A stretch of DNA of 20,870 nucleotides from IMG/VR virus record IMGVR_UViG_3300031227_000531, positions 1-20,870 of that record; one strand, written 5' to 3'. The stretch comes from a virus. The position numbers were made by a program, and so were the translations under genes. Below, piece by piece: positions 7,023 through 12,820 of this stretch (positions are counted from its first letter, which is position 1; each line of letters opens with the position of its first letter). The notes beneath the pieces were generated by a model. That model searched no databases. It had not been told where the DNA came from and worked only from the letters and a program-made list of their open reading frames with translations.

Positions 7023-7334
7023 ATGAAGTTTTTGCTCACAGTATTTATGCTTATTTGCATGATCAGTTTTTCGGTAGCTCCGGCAGTAGCTCAGAATTTT
7101 ACATCCCAGCAAATTGATAATTTCGTACATGCATATCAAACCGTTCTTGCTTATGACAGCTCGGACAATGTTGAGTATATCGGCAAAGCATCGCCGGGCA
7201 GTGCAACCTCGGCAGCCGTTTGGCAGATTCAGAAGATTACATATTCAGGCAGTAACGCAATGACAATAAAATATGCGGGTGGTTCGTCTGCATTCTCAGG
7301 CGTTTGGGATGACCGCGCCACGTACACTTATTAG
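7023..7334 (+). CDS. Small signal-peptide protein with a phage-type C-terminal motif
   Basis: The 103-residue product starts at the ATG at 7023 behind AGGAGG (7011-7015 region); an in-frame codon further upstream would place the terminator inside the gene and is rejected. Residues 1-23 form a clear Sec signal peptide: a Lys, a long hydrophobic core and an APAVAQ cleavage site. The mature part contains EYIGKASPGSATSAAVWQI and ends with VWDDRATYTY. By memory this pattern ('YIGkA.pG...s.a.WqI.ki', then 'WddRas..Y') occurs in small virion or hypothetical proteins of other tailed phages, usually without an export signal. Function unknown. It is the first of four successive genes with signal peptides, immediately behind a terminator. 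The signal peptide is confident; the relation to virion proteins is moderate. Confidence 0.75.
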   Translation: MKFLLTVFMLICMISFSVAPAVAQNFTSQQIDNFVHAYQTVLAYDSSDNVEYIGKASPGSATSAAVWQIQKITYSGSNAMTIKYAGGSSAFSGVWDDRATYTY

Positions 7335-7346
7335 GAGGCACGCAAC

Positions 7347-8663
7347 ATGAAACGGTACATTAAAATATTATTCCTTGCGGCCTTGCTACCGTTTCTTGTG
7401 GCGGGTACTTACTACGAACCTCTTATAGGGCAGACAATGACAACGCCTCCCGGCATGTCGACCGTTGCGGAATCAGAAGCGTATACCGATGCTGAAATTG
7501 CGGCTTTGAGCGGAACGTATGCAGAGCTAGGCGAGGATGCCAACTTTGGGCAGTGTACTTGTGAAGATGGTGCAACCATCGGCGGAACACAAAGCATCAT
7601 TACGTTTGACCCACACGGTGAGTCAATATCCAATGAAGACGATGACATCATTTTATTCCAATCCGCAGACGGTACAGCAGATCAATCAATACAATTTAAT
7701 CTTGATCCTGCCGATGCTGTCAATCCGGTAATATCATCAGAGACATCAGATACTATTTTTATACAAGATAGACTTAAAATAGGCCCCCGTAATTTTGACG
7801 GCACAGAGGATGAAACATCTTTTGCACTATCATCTTTATTCGTTCCATCTACTGAAACACCATCCGATAAAATTATTACAGCAATAAACTCAACAACGAT
7901 ATTAGGCGGTTCATCTTTTCTTGCTAATTCAGAATCGAAGGGCATTGTTATTGGCACAAATTCCGTGACTACATTTGCTGGTCTTGGCCCTGGCCCTGCT
8001 GGTAGTGCGCTTATAGATTTGACTGGAGCTGAAATTTTTGGTGGGGATGGTTGGGCTGCTAATTCTACTGGCTTTGGAGATGACGAAGCAAAGCTGTTTT
8101 GCAAAGACGCTACAGGTGCGATAATCCAAAGTGCAGCCGATACGGTGGATATATCTGGTAACGCTTTAACGCTTAAACTTTTGGCTTCAGAGTCAGCATC
8201 AGATGGTAGCGAAACGGTTTTGTCTGTTGAAGAGCCTACACTTGGCGCAACGAATTACCAAGTTGTGCTTGAAGGGCATGGAAGCGGTGCAGGTATTTGG
8301 CTTGATAGCATAACGGGCGCAAGAATAAGCTCACCCGTTGCAAATGTAATCAAGCAGACAGGCGGCAGGATTACAGATACAGTCCGCATTATTGACACCG
8401 CAAGCCCATACACTGTACTTGCAACATCCTATAAAATCTTTTGTGATACAGATGATACTGCGGCTGATGGCGGTGACATTGAGATTGATTTGCCAGCAGG
8501 AATTGACGGCACTGAGTACGTTATTTATAACGTTGGTGCTGGAAACGTAACCATTGACCCGAATGGAACAGAAACAATTGACGGTGGTGCTGCTGGTGTT
8601 GCAAAGGTGTTAGGGTCTGGTGTCTTGACAATAACTTATGAAACGACCGAAGGATGGTGGTAA
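7347..8663 (+). CDS. Fibre-like protein with N-terminal signal peptide
   Basis: The 438-residue product has an N-terminal Sec signal peptide or anchor (residues 1-20: MKRYIK, then a Leu/Ala/Phe core, ending VAG). The remaining sequence is rich in Thr, Ser, Asp and Gly, beta-structured and low in Lys/Arg, like exported or appendage proteins. The last 90 residues resemble the C-terminal domain common in phage fibre proteins: YTVLATSYKIFCDT, DIEIDLPAGIDG, EYVIYNVGAGNVTIDPNG, TETIDGG, closing with LTITYETTEGWW. Middle sections are unrecognised. AGGAGG at 7333-7338 overlaps the previous stop and gives a good start. The next gene's preferred TTG begins directly after the stop. I infer an adhesin or fibre; whether it goes into the virion or is displayed by the host is open. 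Confidence 0.68.
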   Translation: MKRYIKILFLAALLPFLVAGTYYEPLIGQTMTTPPGMSTVAESEAYTDAEIAALSGTYAELGEDANFGQCTCEDGATIGGTQSIITFDPHGESISNEDDDIILFQSADGTADQSIQFNLDPADAVNPVISSETSDTIFIQDRLKIGPRNFDGTEDETSFALSSLFVPSTETPSDKIITAINSTTILGGSSFLANSESKGIVIGTNSVTTFAGLGPGPAGSALIDLTGAEIFGGDGWAANSTGFGDDEAKLFCKDATGAIIQSAADTVDISGNALTLKLLASESASDGSETVLSVEEPTLGATNYQVVLEGHGSGAGIWLDSITGARISSPVANVIKQTGGRITDTVRIIDTASPYTVLATSYKIFCDTDDTAADGGDIEIDLPAGIDGTEYVIYNVGAGNVTIDPNGTETIDGGAAGVAKVLGSGVLTITYETTEGWW

Positions 8664-8664
8664 A

Positions 8665-9630
8665 TTGAAATATCTCAGTATCCTTTTCCTGTTAATTGCC
8701 TGCCCTGTTCATGCTGAGACATTCAAGGTAGTTGTCTATGGCGACACTCACGACACGGTTGCTGGCGCGCCTATTCTGTCAGGCCATAACGATTGGATAA
8801 TATCGCAAGCAGAAGCGTTAAACATTAAGTATGTTTTGCATTTAGGTGATGGTGTTACAGACCCAGCAGACAATGAAATGATTGCAACAGAGATGCAGAG
8901 ATTGGCTACAGCAAACATCCCATATATATTCAGCTTGGGAAACCATGAGTTTGATACCGATGATTCTGCAAGCCCAGCAAGAGCAACGACATCGTTTGAC
9001 ACATATTATCCCGTTGCTGATTTTTCATGGGTTGATGGCAATTTCGATATAATGCAAAACAGCTATGATGTAATTACGGTCGGTGGTGTGGAATATCTAT
9101 TTATGACAATTGCGTACTGCCCCGATGATGATGCGATTGCGTGGGCTGATGGTATCCTTACTGCAAACACTGACAAGCATGTAATCATATCTACACATTA
9201 TTATTTTAGTTCACTTACATCAGAATATTCTAGGGGTACAAATAACGATAATTATACTTGGGCTTGCCAGAACAACGGAAGCGGTGAAGCATTATATCAA
9301 AACGTGTTTATAAATTATCCAAACATCTTAATGATTTTAGCAGGTCATAATTGGAATCCGTATTCAACGTATGTAGACGGTTCAATCATACGGAGAGATG
9401 TTGTTGACGGCGTTACGATCAACCAAATACGGCAAAACTGGCAAGCAGACACCCGTGGCAATTTATACATTAGAATTTACACAATCGACACTGAGGCAGA
9501 CGCTATTCAAGTGCAGTCATATTCACCAAGTACAGATACATATTTACTAAATTCTGAAGATAATTTTTATTTAAACAAAGCTTCAATAGGTTTTGCAAAT
9601 ATCGAATGCGAAGGCATAATAATTCAATGA
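8665..9630 (+). CDS. Secreted calcineurin-like metallophosphoesterase
   Basis: Starting at the TTG at 8665 gives 321 residues with a textbook signal peptide (MKYLSILFLLIACPVHA, then ETF). GGATGG just upstream fits it; the ATG at 8638 lies inside the previous gene and has no ribosome binding site. The catalytic domain shows the two-metal phosphoesterase motifs in order: GDTH (residues 26-29), GDGVTD (61-66), GNHE (92-95), His178 in ISTHYY and GH at 227-228. The last motif reads GHNW, so the second His of the usual GHxH is replaced by Trp. The enzyme would hydrolyse phosphate esters outside the cytoplasm; the substrate is unknown. Phosphorylated surface polymers or phospholipids are possible. 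It is embedded in a run of exported appendage-like proteins, suggesting action at a cell surface. The enzyme family is confident; activity is uncertain because of the altered ligand. Confidence 0.83.
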   Translation: MKYLSILFLLIACPVHAETFKVVVYGDTHDTVAGAPILSGHNDWIISQAEALNIKYVLHLGDGVTDPADNEMIATEMQRLATANIPYIFSLGNHEFDTDDSASPARATTSFDTYYPVADFSWVDGNFDIMQNSYDVITVGGVEYLFMTIAYCPDDDAIAWADGILTANTDKHVIISTHYYFSSLTSEYSRGTNNDNYTWACQNNGSGEALYQNVFINYPNILMILAGHNWNPYSTYVDGSIIRRDVVDGVTINQIRQNWQADTRGNLYIRIYTIDTEADAIQVQSYSPSTDTYLLNSEDNFYLNKASIGFANIECEGIIIQ

Positions 9631-9640
9631 GGGTTCGACT

Positions 9641-10906
9641 ATGAAAAAGATATTAATAGCAATAGCAATATTACTTTTCGCTTCTACTGCATACGGACAA
9701 GCTCGGTTCGACAAGGTGCATACATACTCTGGCGACTTCGGAGGAGATATTTGGTATGTGAGTGACGTTAATGGTCTTGATACTAATTCAGGCACAACGT
9801 CAAAGGTTCCATTTAAAACTATTGCTGTTGGGCTTGCTGCTTGTTCTGCCGGTGATGCTGTTTCTGTAACCGCTGGCACATATACAGAAAATGTGGTGAT
9901 GAGTACTGCGTCAGTAGAGCTATGGTGTGAGATTGGTACAATTATTGACGGTGACGGAACCTGCTTAACTGTAAGCGGTGGCACAATTAAAGTTTTAGGC
10001 CCGTTAAAGATTACGCCAGCAGCTGACCAGATTGGTGTTCTGGTAAGCACCGCTGATGGGAACGAATTTCGGAATGTTCGTGTCAAAGGTGTTGCATCTA
10101 CTACGGGATGGGATTTTAACATCGGTGGATCAAGGCTTTTTGACTGTACTGCTTCTGGTATAAAGGCAGGCGGTAAAGGGTTTGACATAGGTGGAAGCGG
10201 AACAAAATTAACTGCCTGTTATGCTGCTGGGACAACTACAAGCTACGGTTTTTTTGCTGATGGAACTATTACAGGTGGTTTCTTGTCTGATTGTATTTCA
10301 GTGGGCAATCAAACTGCTGGATATTATCTTGATGATGTTTCAGGCATGACCGTTGTTGATTGTTCAAGCGGTGCAGGGGATGGAAAATGGCGTGACATTG
10401 ACTCCGCAAATGTGTGGAGTGGATTCAGTTATCCTGAAACTAAATTTAAAGATATTGTGATAGGTACTGATGGGGAAACAACCGGCAACAGTCCCTATAA
10501 CCTGTTTAAAATAACTGGCTCCGTTGAGATTCAAGAAATTACAGGGCATGTCAATGTTATATTAACCGGCGCTAACGATGATGTATATTTCAATATACAT
10601 AATGATGATGGTGCAACTTCTAATACACTTGTTACTGCTACAACCGGAACAGATATGCCGGTTGCTGTTGGTAGTGTTTGCATGAAAGGCGGTATTATAG
10701 GTGCAGCCCTGAATGTTTTTAATGCGGCTGGCGTTGTGCTTGGATTAAGCGCCAACTCTGACAAAAAAGCATTTGGCGTACTCGCTCCGGCAGCGGGGAA
10801 TACTTATATGCAATATGTTTCATCTAATGACACATCAGGAACAATGCACTTCCATGTTATCTGGCGACCATTAACTGAAGATGGTTTCCTTGAGGTTGCC
10901 GAGTAA
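9641..10906 (+). CDS. Secreted right-handed beta-helix (pectate-lyase-like / tailspike-like) protein
   Basis: The 421-residue product starts with a Sec signal peptide (MKKILIAIAILLFASTAYGQA). Residues 34-75 read like the entry of a parallel beta-helix protein: DIWYVSDVNGLDTNSGT, then PFKTIAVGL, GDAVSVTAGTYTENVVM. About 200 residues of short repetitive beta-turns follow (for example GGSRLFDCTASGI, GGSGTKLTACYAAG, GGFLSDCISVG), as in polysaccharide-binding or -degrading spikes. The last 120 residues form a different beta-rich domain. No catalytic residues can be assigned. GAGGG at 9629-9633 overlaps the previous stop, seven bases before the ATG. In phages such helices usually form tailspikes that bind or cut surface polysaccharide, but those do not need export signals. 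It could be a released or surface-displayed depolymerase. Confidence 0.75.
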   Translation: MKKILIAIAILLFASTAYGQARFDKVHTYSGDFGGDIWYVSDVNGLDTNSGTTSKVPFKTIAVGLAACSAGDAVSVTAGTYTENVVMSTASVELWCEIGTIIDGDGTCLTVSGGTIKVLGPLKITPAADQIGVLVSTADGNEFRNVRVKGVASTTGWDFNIGGSRLFDCTASGIKAGGKGFDIGGSGTKLTACYAAGTTTSYGFFADGTITGGFLSDCISVGNQTAGYYLDDVSGMTVVDCSSGAGDGKWRDIDSANVWSGFSYPETKFKDIVIGTDGETTGNSPYNLFKITGSVEIQEITGHVNVILTGANDDVYFNIHNDDGATSNTLVTATTGTDMPVAVGSVCMKGGIIGAALNVFNAAGVVLGLSANSDKKAFGVLAPAAGNTYMQYVSSNDTSGTMHFHVIWRPLTEDGFLEVAE

Positions 10907-10909
10907 ATT

Positions 10910-11314
10910 ATGTTTAAATTATCCGACAGGTCAATGATGAATGCTGATGGAGTAGATCCCCGGCTTGTGCAGATTGCCTGTCGTGCTATTCAGATTACAC
11001 CTATAGATTTTGGTATTCCTTCATCAGGCGGGTTAAGAACTGTTGCGCAACAGGCTCGATTATTTGCAAACGGGAAATCAAAATGTGACGGCTATCTAAA
11101 AAAGAGTAAACACCAAAGCGGCAGAGCGATTGACTTTTATGCCTATGTTGAAGGCCGGGCAAGCTGGAACAGGCATTACTTGTCATTGATAGCAACAGCA
11201 TTTTTGCAGGCATCATGCGAACTTTGTTTTTATGTGCAGTGGGGTGGCCTTTGGAACGCCTGGCAATATCCTGACGGCTGGAGAGATATGCCACATATTC
11301 AAATTGTTGGTTAA
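10910..11314 (+). CDS. Endolysin, M15-family peptidase (L-Ala-D-Glu or D-Ala-D-Ala type)
   Basis: The 134-residue product is a small globular peptidoglycan peptidase, the size of the T5-type endolysin. The zinc-site motifs are visible: GGLRT at 40-44, SKHQSGRAIDFYA at 66-78 with ligands His68 and Asp75, and DMPHIQI at 126-132 with His129 as third ligand. A WGGLW segment (111-115) precedes the last motif, as in the family. There is no signal peptide or cell-wall-binding domain, so a holin would be required and a Gram-negative-type envelope is suggested. The gene lies three bases behind the beta-helix gene with only a weak ribosome binding site. A single-TM protein, holin candidate, follows. 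Family assignment is confident; exact bond specificity is not. Confidence 0.88.
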   Translation: MFKLSDRSMMNADGVDPRLVQIACRAIQITPIDFGIPSSGGLRTVAQQARLFANGKSKCDGYLKKSKHQSGRAIDFYAYVEGRASWNRHYLSLIATAFLQASCELCFYVQWGGLWNAWQYPDGWRDMPHIQIVG

Positions 11315-11338
11315 CCTTTAAAAAAGCGAATCGCGGAC

Positions 11339-11665
11339 ATGGAAAACATGGAAGTTTCTGAACGGGTTTTGAGAGATATAATTAGGTCTGAATTGTCAAC
11401 ACAACAAAAAATTTGCAGGCTGCCGATAAGTGATGAACAATGCGCTCAGATAGGCGTTATCGTTGACCAGCTTACAGGTTCGGGGAAAATAAACCTGGCT
11501 GAAGTAGTAAGTGATACTCAAGCAAATCATAAATGGCTAAAAAAACAACGTGAACGCGGCGATAAGCTATCAGCAGTTATTGCGTATACTGTTGCTGTTG
11601 GTTTTGTATCTGGTTTATGCGCCGCTGTTTGGAAAGGCTTTACAATAATCATAAAGGAGGGGTAA
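11339..11665 (+). CDS. Single-TM membrane protein, holin candidate
   Basis: The 108-residue product has a soluble N-terminal part with a predicted helix carrying Trp and basic residues (KWLKKQRERGDK, 65-76), then one hydrophobic segment at about 77-98 (LSAVIAYTVAVGFVSGLCAAVW), and a short tail. Small phage proteins of this layout next to an endolysin often act as holins or accessory lysis proteins. The ATG at 11339 has only a weak GGA upstream; ATG at 11348 is an alternative. No family signature was recognised, so the holin call rests on context and the TM segment. Confidence 0.55.
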   Translation: MENMEVSERVLRDIIRSELSTQQKICRLPISDEQCAQIGVIVDQLTGSGKINLAEVVSDTQANHKWLKKQRERGDKLSAVIAYTVAVGFVSGLCAAVWKGFTIIIKEG

Positions 11666-11666
11666 C

Positions 11667-11825
11667 GTGATCATAGAAAATCTGCTTTCTCAGATAATTG
11701 ATTTATTGAAAAGCGCAACGTCAATATCTATCGAACTTGAAAACATAACCTTCGATCCAAAGACCCTGCAGGGCAACATCGGCAAAGCACGCATTTCAAC
11801 CGGGGGCGGTAAAAATGAAGCCTAA
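11667..11825 (+). CDS. Small 52-residue protein in the lysis cassette
   Basis: A short gene starting with GTG at 11667, behind a strong AGGAGGGG site (11655-11662) that lies in the end of the preceding gene. The protein begins MIIENLLSQIIDLLKSATSI, an amphipathic helix, continues with SIELENITFDPKTLQG and ends GGGKNEA. It overlaps the next gene by 11 bases. The ribosome binding site, the filling of the otherwise empty 149-base gap and the overlap make it likely to be a real gene. Function unknown; no TM segment or lipobox is visible. Confidence 0.6.
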   Translation: MIIENLLSQIIDLLKSATSISIELENITFDPKTLQGNIGKARISTGGGKNEA

Positions 11826-12264
11826 CATTACTTATAGTTATCATGGAATGACTTGGGTGCGAAATCCAGCTGGGCTGAAATGGGTTTTGGTAGAAGATTT
11901 CAGCATCCAGACAGAAATATGCCCAAAGGAAGAAATAAAACTCGGCAAGATTACATTATATGTGTGCGGTCTACTCATCTTACACACTGGATACGAATGG
12001 GATGGCGCTACAGGCGTATTTGACACCGTTTCAAACATGAGGGCGTCTGCGGTGCATGATGCTGGTTGTGTGCTTGTACGGGCGCGTCTGTTGCTCGCAG
12101 ACACCATGATTGCATGGAACAACCTATATAAATTTTTTTGTAAGAAAGACGGCATGAGTAAATGGAGGTTTTTACTTCATCGCGCAGGATTAAAACTGTA
12201 CTGGAAAAGGCATATTGAAAAACTTCATAAATCAATAGAAGTAAAACACAAAGAGAGGGTTTAA
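11815..12264 (+). CDS. DUF1353-like phage protein
   Basis: The 149-residue product resembles the DUF1353 family of phage proteins, of unknown function, often near lysis or tail genes. The visible pattern is a central GYEWDGATG motif (residues 59-67; family 'G..tDgaS'), followed by SAVHDAGCVL (family 'a..HD.Ly'), a LLADTMIAW segment (family 'aD..f...l') and a C-terminal region with FLLHRAGLKLYWKR. A conserved Trp-Asp, His-Asp and Asp recall a metal or catalytic site, but activity is not established. The ATG lies behind a GGGGGCGG stretch inside the overlap with the small gene. The family call is moderately confident. Confidence 0.65.
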   Translation: MKPNITYSYHGMTWVRNPAGLKWVLVEDFSIQTEICPKEEIKLGKITLYVCGLLILHTGYEWDGATGVFDTVSNMRASAVHDAGCVLVRARLLLADTMIAWNNLYKFFCKKDGMSKWRFLLHRAGLKLYWKRHIEKLHKSIEVKHKERV

Positions 12265-12268
12265 GACC

Positions 12269-12610
12269 ATGAAAAAAGAAAAGAAGATCACGCTCAACGA
12301 AAAAGAAATCACTATAACTGAAATGTCTGTTAAGGAAATCTCTATCGCGCTTGAAGACATCGCCGCTGATGGTAAAGCCGTTATGGAAGGCAAGAAACCC
12401 CTTGCGACCATTGACCTGCTGTTCGGGTCTGAAGCATCTCAGATTGTTATCTGCAAATGTACGGGGCTTACCGCCGAAGAACTGGAAAATGATTATTCCC
12501 CAACCGATGTTCGCAAGCTGATTGATGAGGTGAAGTCTTTGAACCTGTTTTTTTTCGAGATGCTGGCAAAACTGGTAAAGGTTCAAGCAAGCTTACCCCT
12601 GACAAAATAA
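12269..12610 (+). CDS. Tail assembly chaperone, short form (lambda gpG-like)
   Basis: The 113-residue product is the 0-frame tail assembly chaperone, which in lambda-like phages coats the tape measure protein during tail assembly and is not in the virion. It starts with a charged strand region (KITLNEKEITITEMSVKEI), typical of this family, and is followed by an acidic helical domain. A run of eight T at 12548-12555 includes a U UUU UUC slippery heptamer in the correct frame, from which the -1 frame is open for another 85 codons. Position directly before the tape measure gene supports the role. GAGAGGG at 12253-12259 precedes the ATG. The assignment rests on the frameshift arrangement and context. 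Confidence 0.78.
   Translation: MKKEKKITLNEKEITITEMSVKEISIALEDIAADGKAVMEGKKPLATIDLLFGSEASQIVICKCTGLTAEELENDYSPTDVRKLIDEVKSLNLFFFEMLAKLVKVQASLPLTK
12550..12556 (+). promoter_or_regulatory. Programmed -1 ribosomal frameshift site (U UUU UUC)
   Basis: The heptamer T TTT TTC is in the correct register of the 0 frame, inside a run of eight T. A weak hairpin, GGTAA at 12574-12578 with TTACC at 12593-12597, may stimulate. RNA polymerase slippage on the T run is an alternative with the same product. Confidence 0.72.
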
Positions 12611-12813
12611 AAGACTTGGCCTGTTCGCTTATTGAGGCCGGGCACACTAATGCGATGGAATACGGATGGACTTTTTTTATAATAGCTTTAGACGGGCATG
12701 CAAAAAGGGAAAAAGCGTCTACTTTAAGATCAGCCATAGCCGTCCGGGTGGGCAGCCATGCAGACAAAAAAGAATGGAAAAAGTTTACTAAGAAAATGAC
12801 ACCAAAGGATTGA
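12556..12813 (+). CDS. Tail assembly chaperone extension in -1 frame (lambda gpT-like; made as G-T fusion)
   Basis: This segment has no start of its own: its only start-like codon (TTG 12616) lacks a ribosome binding site. It is continuously open from the slippery site at 12550-12556 to the TGA at 12811. A -1 shift would join 96 residues of the short form to 85 residues encoded here, beginning RDAGKTGKGSSKLTPDKIKD and ending in a basic helix KKEWKKFTKKMTPKD, giving a 181-residue protein. In lambda, the G-T fusion recruits tail tube subunits to the tape measure. The tape measure gene starts eight bases after the stop. Frameshift efficiency is unknown. Confidence 0.75.
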   Translation, partial: RDAGKTGKGSSKLTPDKIKDLACSLIEAGHTNAMEYGWTFFIIALDGHAKREKASTLRSAIAVRVGSHADKKEWKKFTKKMTPKD

Positions 12814-12820
12814 GCGAAAC

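Noticed and set aside
9583-10188. 201-codon minus-strand open frame opposite the beta-helix gene.
   Set aside because: The sense strand has a signal peptide, ribosome binding site and clear fold pattern; the antisense frame has none and begins inside another gene.
12616-12813. Independent small gene before the tape measure.
   Set aside because: Only a TTG start without ribosome binding site; the frame is continuous with the upstream slippery site, so a frameshift extension explains it better.
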